Of a stretch of 64,000 nt of DNA, positions 53,942-61,359 are shown piece by piece. Position 1 is the first letter of the stretch. The number at the start of each line of letters is the position of its first letter. Source of the DNA: Bacteroidota bacterium (lineage in GTDB: Bacteria; Bacteroidota; Bacteroidia; Chitinophagales; Chitinophagaceae); the NCBI GenBank assembly GCA_016183765.1, contig JACPEA010000009.1, positions 62,001 through 126,000 on the forward strand. Reading direction: 5' to 3'. The translations under genes were made by a program, and so were the position numbers. The notes below the pieces were generated by a model. The model was given only the letters and a program-made list of their open reading frames with translations. It was not told the DNA's origin and searched no databases.

Positions 53942-54508
53942 TTAATCTCCGATATTGTACTGCGAGAAGAACAATTTCTTCAGGCGCATCAAACATTTGT
54001 ATTTCTGGTTCTTGGCATTGTCGGCATTGGTATAGCCAAACTCTGCCGCCAATTCCTGCATTCCCATTTTCTTCAGGTAATACCCTTCCAATAAACTCTT
54101 ACACGGTTCACCCAGGCTGTTCAGCGCCCGGTCCATGATTGCAAATTCTGCATTGCGTTTTTCGTGTATCTCCAGGTCCTCTTCTACGGGTACTGTTTCT
54201 TCCAGGTTATCCACCCGGTTGGCATATCTCCCCAACTGTTGCAGCCGTTTTAACCACAAACGCCGGCAAATAGAGTACACATAGGTCTTGATCTGGCTGG
54301 TAAGCACGAATGATTCGCTTTGCGCTTTCTCGTACAGGGCGATCATGGCTTCCTGGAAAATATCCCTTGCGTCGTCGTATGAACCGTTGTTCTGCAGAAT
54401 AAAAGCCTGTACCATCGAAAAATTATCCCGGTAAATGGTTTCGATGGCCTTAGAATCGTTCAGTGCCAGTCCCTTCAGTAATGCTTGTTCGTTAGTATCG
54501 GCTTTCAC
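53942..54508 (-). CDS. ECF (RpoE-like) RNA polymerase sigma factor
   Basis: The 188-residue protein has sigma region 2 at about 25-95 (YDDARDIFQEAMIALYEKAQ) and region 4 at about 125-180 (LGEPCKSLLEGYYLKKMGMQELAAEFGY), and no region 3. It begins with a GTG codon. The next gene, probably its regulator, follows after 3 bases, so they form an operon. Upstream lies a tandem GGTAACC repeat that may be an autoregulatory site. Confidence 0.92.
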   Translation of the reverse strand: MKADTNEQALLKGLALNDSKAIETIYRDNFSMVQAFILQNNGSYDDARDIFQEAMIALYEKAQSESFVLTSQIKTYVYSICRRLWLKRLQQLGRYANRVDNLEETVPVEEDLEIHEKRNAEFAIMDRALNSLGEPCKSLLEGYYLKKMGMQELAAEFGYTNADNAKNQKYKCLMRLKKLFFSQYNIGD

Positions 54509-54542
54509 TATCTGTACATTTAATACGGTAGAGGGGGTAAAA

Positions 54543-54600
54543 GTAACCCAAAATAGACCTAAAATAATTTTTTTGAAAAACCCGGTTACCCCGGGTTACC
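54543..54600. promoter_or_regulatory. Tandem GGTTACC repeats upstream of the sigma factor
   Basis: GGTTACC occurs at 54584-54590 and 54594-54600, a 10-base period or one helical turn, and GTAACCC at 54543-54549. They sit between the divergent sigma factor and lipoprotein genes and could be a site for a DNA-binding protein or an ECF promoter element. Confidence 0.5.
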
Positions 54601-54654
54601 TTTTATCACATCCGGGTATTAATAATAAATTCACTCACAACAAAACAAACAAAC

Positions 54655-54831
54655 ATGAAAAAGCTGTTATTCGTACTGGCTCTGGGCGCTTTTGCTGCCT
54701 GTAACTCTGGTGAAAACCAAACTCCTGCTGCTGACAGTGTAAAAACTGATTCTGCTGCTGTAGCTCCTGTTGACACTGCTGCTCACGCTGCTGACACAAC
54801 TCACGCTGCCGCTGACACTACCAAGAAGTAA
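54655..54831 (+). CDS. Short Ala/Thr/Asp-rich lipoprotein
   Basis: The 58-residue protein has a lipoprotein signal (VLALGAFAACNSG, Cys16). The mature part is a low-complexity chain rich in Ala, Asp and Thr with the repeat AADTTHAAADTT. Similar short lipoproteins are frequent and abundant in Bacteroidetes; their role is unknown. It is divergent from the sigma factor gene, so it may be a target of it. A terminator follows after about 100 bases. Confidence 0.8.
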   Translation: MKKLLFVLALGAFAACNSGENQTPAADSVKTDSAAVAPVDTAAHAADTTHAAADTTKK

Positions 54832-54927
54832 TTTTCGGTAAAGCTACGTGTGTAAGAACTGAAGTGACTTAGCTTGCCGGTCGGAACAGCTTTCAAACTT
54901 TTTTTCATATGGCAAGCAATCGTTAGA

Positions 54928-54959
54928 GGGCGCTCCGTTTCCACGGAGGGCCTTTTTTT
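54928..54959 (+). terminator. Terminator after the short lipoprotein
   Basis: GGC-G-CTCCGT (54929-54938) pairs with ACGGAG-G-GCC (54943-54952), with one G-G mismatch, followed by seven T. Confidence 0.8.
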
Positions 54960-54997
54960 GCATTTATTCCTGTTGGCGATCCGGGGTTCTGTGTAAT

Positions 54998-55016
54998 ACC
55001 CATACCCGGTATGGGT
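54998..55016. promoter_or_regulatory. Perfect 9-bp inverted repeat upstream of the pheA promoter
   Basis: ACCCATACC-C-GGTATGGGT sits about 64 bases before the pheA -7 element. It may be an operator or a chance palindrome. Confidence 0.4.
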
Positions 55017-55060
55017 TCTAACTAAGGTTTGTTAGTATAATTTTTTTTGAAAATTTATTT

Positions 55061-55087
55061 TTTGAATACGATCCGTACTTATATTTG
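55061..55087 (+). promoter_or_regulatory. Promoter of the pheA leader
   Basis: TATATTTG (55080-55087) matches TAnnTTTG exactly. TTTG (55061-55064) lies 15 bases upstream, a slightly short spacing. The transcript would start only a few bases before the leader peptide ATG at 55095. Confidence 0.65.
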
Positions 55088-55094
55088 ACATCAC

Positions 55095-55181
55095 ATGAAC
55101 AACATTACCACAAATACTTTCTTTTTCTTTTTTTATTACTTCTTTAAACAAAGGAGCCGGGTAGTATTTGCCAAAGCATAA
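55095..55181 (+). CDS. Phe/Tyr-rich leader peptide of the pheA attenuator
   Basis: This 28-codon frame starts MNNITTNT, then runs FFFFFYYFF (codons at 55119-55145), then KQRSRVVFAKA and TAA. Nine consecutive aromatic codons are extremely unlikely by chance, and they sit directly upstream of a gene for phenylalanine synthesis. The segment GAGCCGGG (55154-55161) lies inside the reading frame and is complementary to the left arm of the downstream terminator. The reading is a ribosome-mediated attenuator: scarcity of Phe or Tyr stalls the ribosome and frees the segment to block termination. The peptide itself probably has no other function. Confidence 0.87.
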   Translation: MNNITTNTFFFFFYYFFKQRSRVVFAKA

Positions 55182-55203
55182 AAGCGAAACAAATTAAGAT
55201 ACG

Positions 55204-55235
55204 ATCCCGGCTCAATAGGCCGGGATTCTTTTTTT
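55204..55235 (+). terminator. Attenuator terminator upstream of pheA
   Basis: ATCCCGGC (55204-55211) and GCCGGGAT (55219-55226) form a perfect 8-bp stem, followed by a run of seven T. The left arm also pairs perfectly with GAGCCGGG (55154-55161) through CCCGGCTC (55206-55213), so terminator and antiterminator exclude each other. Confidence 0.9.
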
Positions 55236-55270
55236 CCGGCATCGCCGGGAAACTGAAACAGGACCTGTTT

Positions 55271-56161
55271 ATGACGATACACGCGAAACAAAATAATGCA
55301 GCCCCTAAAACACCTTCTCAGGAGAAGGCAGCAGGTATCTGCATCCAGGGTTACGAGGGAAGTTTTCACCAGGTGGCTGCCCGTTCCTTTTTTGGCAAAC
55401 AGGTGGAAGTGATCGCCTGCGCCACTTTTCGTGACCTTATCCGGATCTCTTCCGATAAAAAACAATCGGCAGGCGGCATCATGGCCATCGAGAACTCGAT
55501 TGCCGGAAGTATCCTTCCCAACTATAACCTCCTGCAAAAAAGCAAACTGAAAGTGATCGGGGAGGTCTACCTCTCCATCAGCCAGAACCTGATGGTGAAT
55601 AAGGGTGTGAAACTGGAAGATATCCGGGAAGTGCATAGTCACCCTATGGCCATCCTGCAGTGTCTCGATTACCTCGAGAAACACGACTGGAAACTGGTGG
55701 AAACAGAAGATACCGCACTCAGTGCCAAACATATCCACCAGAAACACAGCAAACATGCCGCAGCCATCGCCAGTAAACTGGCCGCGGAATTGTATGATAT
55801 GGATGTGATCGCACCCAATATCCATACCCTGAAAAATAATGTGACCCGTTTCCTGGTGCTGCAAAGAGAGAACGAAGTGAAGGAAATTCCGGATGCGGAC
55901 AAAGCTTCCCTCTATTTCCAGACCAACCATTCCAAAGGGATACTGGCGCAGGTGCTGACACAGATCGCAAAAGGAGGCATCAACCTGAGTAAACTGCAGA
56001 GCATGCCGATACCAGGAAGTAATTTCAAATATGGTTTTTATGCAGACCTGGAGTTCGAATCAAGAAAACAGTTCGATGCAGTGCTGGCTTCCATCGAGTC
56101 GCTGACCAACAGCGTAAAAATATTCGGCATCTACCAAAAAGGAAAAGTTGTAAAAGGATAA
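55271..56161 (+). CDS. pheA: Prephenate dehydratase with ACT domain
   Basis: The enzyme converts prephenate to phenylpyruvate, the committed step to phenylalanine. The 296-residue protein has the catalytic TRF motif (NNVTRFLVL) and the IENSIAGSI block, then a C-terminal ACT domain from about residue 205. The usual ACT motif for phenylalanine binding, ESRP, reads QSMP here, and GALV reads GILA, so feedback inhibition may be weakened. It is the first gene after the leader attenuator and is followed by the aminotransferase gene with a 3-base gap. Confidence 0.94.
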   Translation: MTIHAKQNNAAPKTPSQEKAAGICIQGYEGSFHQVAARSFFGKQVEVIACATFRDLIRISSDKKQSAGGIMAIENSIAGSILPNYNLLQKSKLKVIGEVYLSISQNLMVNKGVKLEDIREVHSHPMAILQCLDYLEKHDWKLVETEDTALSAKHIHQKHSKHAAAIASKLAAELYDMDVIAPNIHTLKNNVTRFLVLQRENEVKEIPDADKASLYFQTNHSKGILAQVLTQIAKGGINLSKLQSMPIPGSNFKYGFYADLEFESRKQFDAVLASIESLTNSVKIFGIYQKGKVVKG

Positions 56162-56164
56162 TAT

Positions 56165-57325
56165 ATGACAGTAGCTACTTCAAAAAGGCTGGAAGGCATT
56201 GGCGAATACTATTTTTCGCAGAAACTGCGCGAAATAGAGCAGCTGAACAAGCAGGGTAAGAACATCATCAACCTGGGTATCGGCAGTCCCGACCTGCCCC
56301 CGCACCCGGATGTGATCAAAGTATTGGAAGAAGAGGCTGAAAAACCCAATACCCATGCTTACCAGAGCTACAAGGGATCACCTGTATTGCGCAAAGCCAT
56401 TGCCGACTGGTACGCTACCTGGTACGGCGTTACCCTGGACCCCGATACGGAAGTGTTGCCACTGATCGGCAGTAAAGAAGGTATCATGCATATCTGCATG
56501 ACCTACCTGAACGAAGGGGATGAAGCCCTGATACCCAACCCCGGTTACCCCACCTACAGCAGTGCCGTAAAACTGGCAGGCGGTAAAGCGGTACCGTATG
56601 AAATGAAAGAAGAGAATAACTGGGAACCCGATTTTGCAACATTGGAGAAAACAGACCTCAGCAAAGTGAAACTGTTATGGGTTAACTACCCCCATATGCC
56701 CACCGGTCAGTTGCCTACCCGGTCCTTATTCGAAAAGATCGTGGCTTTTGGTAAGAAACACAACATATTGGTTTGTCACGATAACCCTTATAGTTTCATC
56801 CTGAATCCCACACCCATGAGCTTGCTGTCAGTAGATGGCGCCAAAGAAGTGGTGATCGAACTCAACTCACTAAGTAAAAGCCAGAACATGGCCGGATGGA
56901 GGATCGGAATGATCTGCGCAGCCAAAGAAAGGGTAGAGGAGATCCTCCGGTTTAAAAGTAATATGGATAGCGGCATGTTCCTGCCCCTGCAACTGGCTGC
57001 GGCCAAAGCGCTGGGGTTGGGGAAAGACTGGTACGATGATATCAATGCCATTTATACGGAACGCCGGGAAAAGGTATTTGAACTGCTGAGCCTCCTGGGC
57101 TGCGAATTTTCCAGGAACCAGGTAGGACTGTTTGTCTGGGCAAAGATCCCGTCACGGTACGGCAGCGGTTATGAGCTGAGTGATGAAGTGCTTTACCAGG
57201 CCAATGTATTCATTACCCCCGGAGGCATTTTTGGTACTGCCGGAGATGGATATATCCGGGTAAGTCTCTGCGGAAGCATCGAAAGATTCGGGGAAGCGAT
57301 ACAAAGGATTCGCCAAAGCCGTTGA
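56165..57325 (+). CDS. Class I aminotransferase, probably aromatic or prephenate aminotransferase
   Basis: The 386-residue protein is a fold type I PLP enzyme with GIGSPDLPPHPDV, the AYQSYKGSPVLRKAI block, the nucleotide-binding-like PNPGYPTY motif, HDNPYSF (PLP Asp) and Lys in SLSKSQNMAGWRIG. It lies between pheA and tyrA, so it probably makes phenylalanine and tyrosine by transamination. Sequence alone cannot separate it from LL-diaminopimelate or aspartate aminotransferase. Confidence 0.88.
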   Translation: MTVATSKRLEGIGEYYFSQKLREIEQLNKQGKNIINLGIGSPDLPPHPDVIKVLEEEAEKPNTHAYQSYKGSPVLRKAIADWYATWYGVTLDPDTEVLPLIGSKEGIMHICMTYLNEGDEALIPNPGYPTYSSAVKLAGGKAVPYEMKEENNWEPDFATLEKTDLSKVKLLWVNYPHMPTGQLPTRSLFEKIVAFGKKHNILVCHDNPYSFILNPTPMSLLSVDGAKEVVIELNSLSKSQNMAGWRIGMICAAKERVEEILRFKSNMDSGMFLPLQLAAAKALGLGKDWYDDINAIYTERREKVFELLSLLGCEFSRNQVGLFVWAKIPSRYGSGYELSDEVLYQANVFITPGGIFGTAGDGYIRVSLCGSIERFGEAIQRIRQSR

Positions 57326-57360
57326 CTATTCCCATTACTAATGACTAATTTCTCATTATC

Positions 57361-58200
57361 ATGACAATAAGCATAATCGGTGTCGGTTTGATCGGTGGCT
57401 CAATGGCCCTGACACTGAAGGAAAAAGGTTTCGCCACCAAACTGATCGGCGTGGATGCCAATCCCGAACATGCACAGAAAGCGCTTGCGCTGGGACTGGT
57501 AGACGAAGTGAAAGAATTACACGCTGCCGTTCAGGAATCCGGGCTGGTGATACTGGCCACCCCCATTAATGCGGCAGAAGCGTTGCTGCCGATGGTATTG
57601 CAAATGGTGGACCAGCAGGTGGTGATGGATGTGGGTTCCACCAAAAAAACGATCTGTGAAGCGGCATCGCAAAGCCCGAAACGCGGACGTTTTGTGGCCA
57701 CTCACCCCATGTGGGGAACCGAATACAGCGGACCAGAAGCAGCTGTTAAAAATGCTTTTGAGAAAAAAGCCACGGTGATCTGCAATAAGGAAGACAGTGA
57801 TGCTGATGCAGTGGCACTGGTAGAGCAAGTGTACGGATTGCTGGGTATGCATATCGTATACATGAATGCGGAAGACCATGATGTGCATGTGGCCTATGTG
57901 AGCCATATCTCCCATATCACTTCTTTTGCCCTGGCCAATACGGTACTGGAGAAAGAGCGGGAAGAAGATGCCATTTTTGAACTGGCCAGTGGCGGTTTTG
58001 AGAGTACGGTGCGTTTGGCCAAAAGTAATCCGGCCATGTGGGTACCTATATTCATGCAGAATAAAGACAATGTGTTGGACGTGCTGAATGAACATATTGC
58101 CCAGTTACGCAAGTTTAAATCCTGCCTGGAGAAGGAGAATTACGAATACCTGGCCGAATTGATAGAAAAAGCGAACGGGATCCGGCGGATCTTGAAATAA
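57361..58200 (+). CDS. tyrA: Prephenate dehydrogenase
   Basis: TyrA converts prephenate to 4-hydroxyphenylpyruvate with NAD. The 279-residue protein has the Rossmann glycine motif GVGLIGGSMAL at residues 7-17, the GSTKKTICEAA loop, the HPMWGTEYSGP motif and a helical C-terminal domain. No ACT domain is fused, unlike many TyrA proteins. It follows the aminotransferase gene by 35 bases of AT-rich sequence (CATTACTAATGACTAAT). Confidence 0.94.
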   Translation: MTISIIGVGLIGGSMALTLKEKGFATKLIGVDANPEHAQKALALGLVDEVKELHAAVQESGLVILATPINAAEALLPMVLQMVDQQVVMDVGSTKKTICEAASQSPKRGRFVATHPMWGTEYSGPEAAVKNAFEKKATVICNKEDSDADAVALVEQVYGLLGMHIVYMNAEDHDVHVAYVSHISHITSFALANTVLEKEREEDAIFELASGGFESTVRLAKSNPAMWVPIFMQNKDNVLDVLNEHIAQLRKFKSCLEKENYEYLAELIEKANGIRRILK

Positions 58201-58314
58201 TGACGGATCTGCGGAAGGTTGGGCAGGAAGTACAGGAGTGCGACGCAACGGAAGCTGAAATCCATGCTGCTGTTGGGTTTCAAACAAAAAAAGGGTAAAG
58301 AGGTATATAAAAAG

Positions 58315-58322
58315 TACCTTTG
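58315..58322 (+). promoter_or_regulatory. -7 element TACCTTTG of the DEAD-box gene
   Basis: This is an exact TAnnTTTG match 18 bases before the ATG at 58341. It suggests that the helicase and perhaps the downstream aro genes have a second promoter inside the cluster. Confidence 0.55.
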
Positions 58323-58340
58323 CACCAAATTTTTTATTAC

Positions 58341-60065
58341 ATGACGACATTTGAAGCGTTGGGAATTGATGCTAGATTGATTCAGGCAACGGATGAGTTG
58401 GGGTATGTGAACCCGACCGCAATACAAGAACAGGCAATCCCCGTATTGCTGAGCGGCACCAAGGACTTTATTGGCCTGGCGCAAACGGGAACCGGCAAAA
58501 CAGCGGCTTTTGGCCTGCCTTTGCTGCATATTATTGATGCCGCGGCAAAATATCCGCAGGCGCTGGTGGTTTGTCCTACAAGGGAACTCTGCCTGCAGAT
58601 CGTAAAGGAAATAGAGCTCTTTAAAAAATACATGACTGGCGTATCGGTAGTGGCTGTGTATGGTGGTGCTTCTATCGGATTACAGATCCGCGACCTGAAA
58701 AGGGGCGTACAGATCGTGGTGGCAACACCGGGCCGTCTGATCGACCTGATCGAGCGTAAAGCGATCAACCTGGAGCAGATCAGGTATGTGGTACTGGATG
58801 AGGCAGATGAAATGCTGAATATGGGTTTCCAGGATGATATCGAATTCATCCTCAAGAATACCCCGGCAAGGGAAAGTACCTGGTTATTCAGTGCCACCAT
58901 GCCACCCGAGATCCGCAAGGTGAGCAGGAAGTACATGAGTGACCCCAAAGAGGTAACTGTGGGTAAGGTGAATACGACCAACAAAAGCATCGATCACCAG
59001 TATTATGTTACCACGGCACAGCACCGTTATGAAACGCTGAAAAGGATCATCGACTTTAACCCGGGTATCTATGGGATCATTTTTACCCGCACCAAGGCTG
59101 ATGCCCAGGAGATCTCTGAACGTTTGACAAGGGAAGGATACGATATCGATGCCCTGCACGGCGACCTTACGCAACAACAGCGCGACCGTGTAATGGGTCA
59201 GTTCCGCGATAAGAGCCTGCAGTTGCTGATCGCAACCGACGTGGCTGCCCGCGGTATCGATGTGGCCGGTATCACCCATGTGATCAACTACGAGTTGCCG
59301 GATGATGTGGAAGTATACACACACCGCAGTGGTCGTACGGGCCGCGCGGGTAACCAGGGGATCTGTATCTCTATCGTACATGCGAAAGAGATGTATAAGT
59401 TCAAACAGATCGAACGTATCAATAATTCGCAGTTTCACAAGCTAGACATACCCAGTGGCAAAGATGTATGCCGCAAACAGTTCTTCTTTTTCATGGATAA
59501 ATTACTGTCGGCCGATATCAGTCACGGTGATTACGAAACCTATGTTCCCATGCTGGCAGAGAAATTTGCCGATGTGAGCAAGGAAGACGTACTGAAGCGT
59601 GTGGCTGCAATGGAATTCGACCGTTTCCTGAAATATTACGAGAACGCCGAAGACCTGAACCTGCGCAGTCGCGACCGCGACCGCGACCGTAAGGAGCCCG
59701 GCAACAGGGAGGATTTTGGCAAAAGAAGGGATGACAGGAACATGGGTAGGGGAGATGGCCGTAAAGAATACACAAGGGGCGGTGGTTACAGCCGTTTGTT
59801 TGTGAACCTGGGAACCAAAGATGGCTTCTTCAAAGCCAGTTTCCTGCAGTTCATCCTGGATATGAGCGACCTGAAAAAAGAAGTGCTGGGCAAGATCGAT
59901 ATGAAGGATATGAACAGCTGGATCGAGATAGAACGCGGTGTGGCGCAGCAGATGATCCGCTCACTGGATGGTAAAAGTTATAAGGGCAGACGTATCCGTA
60001 TGAACGATGCGGATAGTGGCGGCCCGGCAGGATATTCCAAACGCCCCAGGAGAGGAGAAGAGTAA
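58341..60065 (+). CDS. DEAD-box RNA helicase with DbpA-type C-terminal domain
   Basis: The 574-residue protein has AQTGTGKTAA, PTRELC, TPGRLID, VLDEADEMLNMGF, SAT, ATDVAARGIDVAG and HRSGRTGRAG, the full DEAD-box set. A charged Arg/Gly-rich linker (RDRDRDR, from a 6-base repeat at 59664-59690) leads to a C-terminal DbpA-like RNA-binding domain (SRLFVNLGTKDGFF). It resembles CsdA/DeaD, a helicase of ribosome assembly and cold growth. ATG 58341 is used; the upstream TTG is unlikely. It is an odd member of an aromatic amino acid gene run. Confidence 0.94.
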   Translation: MTTFEALGIDARLIQATDELGYVNPTAIQEQAIPVLLSGTKDFIGLAQTGTGKTAAFGLPLLHIIDAAAKYPQALVVCPTRELCLQIVKEIELFKKYMTGVSVVAVYGGASIGLQIRDLKRGVQIVVATPGRLIDLIERKAINLEQIRYVVLDEADEMLNMGFQDDIEFILKNTPARESTWLFSATMPPEIRKVSRKYMSDPKEVTVGKVNTTNKSIDHQYYVTTAQHRYETLKRIIDFNPGIYGIIFTRTKADAQEISERLTREGYDIDALHGDLTQQQRDRVMGQFRDKSLQLLIATDVAARGIDVAGITHVINYELPDDVEVYTHRSGRTGRAGNQGICISIVHAKEMYKFKQIERINNSQFHKLDIPSGKDVCRKQFFFFMDKLLSADISHGDYETYVPMLAEKFADVSKEDVLKRVAAMEFDRFLKYYENAEDLNLRSRDRDRDRKEPGNREDFGKRRDDRNMGRGDGRKEYTRGGGYSRLFVNLGTKDGFFKASFLQFILDMSDLKKEVLGKIDMKDMNSWIEIERGVAQQMIRSLDGKSYKGRRIRMNDADSGGPAGYSKRPRRGEE

Positions 60066-60076
60066 AATGAAGGTGA

Positions 60077-60128
60077 GGGTTGACCTGTGGACTGGTGATA
60101 GATTGCCGGCCAGCACATGGGTCGACCC
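60077..60128 (+). promoter_or_regulatory. Long hairpin before the DAHP synthase gene
   Basis: GGGTTGACC (60077-60085) pairs with GGTCGACCC (60120-60128), with one wobble, and the pairing continues inward for about 8 more bases. No T tract follows. A 32-codon frame (60067-60165) covers it, with two Trp and two Tyr codons. Confidence 0.4.
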
Positions 60129-60176
60129 AACACCGATACAACAATATAAAACATACAAACAGTAACAAAACACAAC

Positions 60177-61262
60177 ATGGAGCAAGCAATTGAACAGGCA
60201 ACATCCGTGGAGGCATTATTACAGAAGCGTCCACTCATCATTTCAGGCCCCTGCAGCGCCGAAACAGAAGAGCAGGTAATGCAAACGGCCTTACGTTTGG
60301 CCGCAACAGGTAAAGTAGATATCCTGCGTGCAGGTATCTGGAAACCCCGTACCCGTCCCGGAAGTTTTGAAGGTATTGGTACCAAGGGCCTGCCCTGGTT
60401 ACAGGCTGCGAGAAAAGCTTCGGGTTTACCCGTGGCAGTGGAAGTGGCTACCGGCAAACAGGTAGAAGATGCGTTGCATTTTGGCGTGGATGTACTTTGG
60501 ATCGGTGCCCGTACCACGGTTAACCCGTTCAGTGTGCAGGATGTAGCCGATGCCCTGCGTGGTGTGGATGTGCCCGTACTGATCAAGAACCCCATTAACC
60601 CCGACCTGGAACTCTGGATCGGCGCTATGGAGCGTGTGGCAAAAGCCGGTATCAAACATATTGGACTGATACACCGTGGCTTCAGCTCTTATGGGAATAC
60701 AGAATACCGGAACGCCCCTATGTGGCACCTGGCCATTGAAATGAAACGCCGTTACCCGGAACTGCTGATGATCAATGATCCATCACATATCTGCGGAAGA
60801 AGGGATATTCTACAGGAAGTGGCGCAGACAGCGATCGACCTTGATTTTGACGGACTGATCGTGGAAAGCCATATTGATCCGGATAATGCCTGGAGCGATG
60901 CCAAACAGCAGATCACCCCGGAAAAACTGGGTGAGATGATCAGCGGTATCCGCTGGAGAAAAGAAGACGTGGCTTCGGAAGAATACCATGCTGCACTCGA
61001 AAAACTACGCCAGCAGATCAATAACCTGGATGATGAACTGATGCAGATCCTCGGACAGCGTATGAAAGTGGCCGAAAGCATCGGTAAATACAAGAAAGAA
61101 AACGATATCACTATCCTGCAGACCAACCGCTGGAACAATATCCTTGAACGCGCTTTTGCCAAAGGGGATAAGCTGGGTCTGAGCAAGGAGTTCGTGACCA
61201 AATACTTCGATGCCGTACACATGGAAAGCATCAACCACCAGAACAAGATCATGAATTCCTGA
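60177..61262 (+). CDS. Bifunctional DAHP synthase/chorismate mutase
   Basis: DAHP synthase starts the shikimate pathway from erythrose-4-phosphate and PEP. The first 265 residues are a type I-beta/KDO8P-like synthase with IISGPCSAETEEQV, GIWKPRTRPGSFEG and NDPSHICGRRD. The C-terminal 90 residues are an AroQ-type chorismate mutase (LEKLRQQINNLDDELMQILGQRMKVAESIGKYKKENDI). The fusion couples the first and the branch-point steps and allows feedback through the mutase domain, as known in some Gram-positive bacteria. Confidence 0.94.
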   Translation: MEQAIEQATSVEALLQKRPLIISGPCSAETEEQVMQTALRLAATGKVDILRAGIWKPRTRPGSFEGIGTKGLPWLQAARKASGLPVAVEVATGKQVEDALHFGVDVLWIGARTTVNPFSVQDVADALRGVDVPVLIKNPINPDLELWIGAMERVAKAGIKHIGLIHRGFSSYGNTEYRNAPMWHLAIEMKRRYPELLMINDPSHICGRRDILQEVAQTAIDLDFDGLIVESHIDPDNAWSDAKQQITPEKLGEMISGIRWRKEDVASEEYHAALEKLRQQINNLDDELMQILGQRMKVAESIGKYKKENDITILQTNRWNNILERAFAKGDKLGLSKEFVTKYFDAVHMESINHQNKIMNS

Positions 61263-61279
61263 TAATGCATTTACCGGTT

Positions 61280-61313
61280 GCGGATTGGCGGATTCCTGAA
61301 TTAGCCAATCCGC
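61280..61313. repeat. Word-built inverted repeat before aroB
   Basis: GCGGATTGGC (61280-61289) pairs with GCCAATCCGC (61304-61313). Further AATCCG words follow up to 61351. The pattern is like the hairpins of the ribosomal operon. Confidence 0.7.
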
Positions 61314-61359
61314 TAATCCGTCAGCTGAAAATTCTGGAATCCGCTAACCCGTTTTCTCC

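Noticed and set aside
54832..54927. Possible small RNA between the short lipoprotein and its terminator
   Set aside because: No promoter element or known RNA motif is visible; it reads more simply as the 3' untranslated region of the lipoprotein gene.
59664..59690. Tandem 6-base repeat GACCGC
   Set aside because: It encodes the RDRDRDR linker of the helicase and needs no other explanation.
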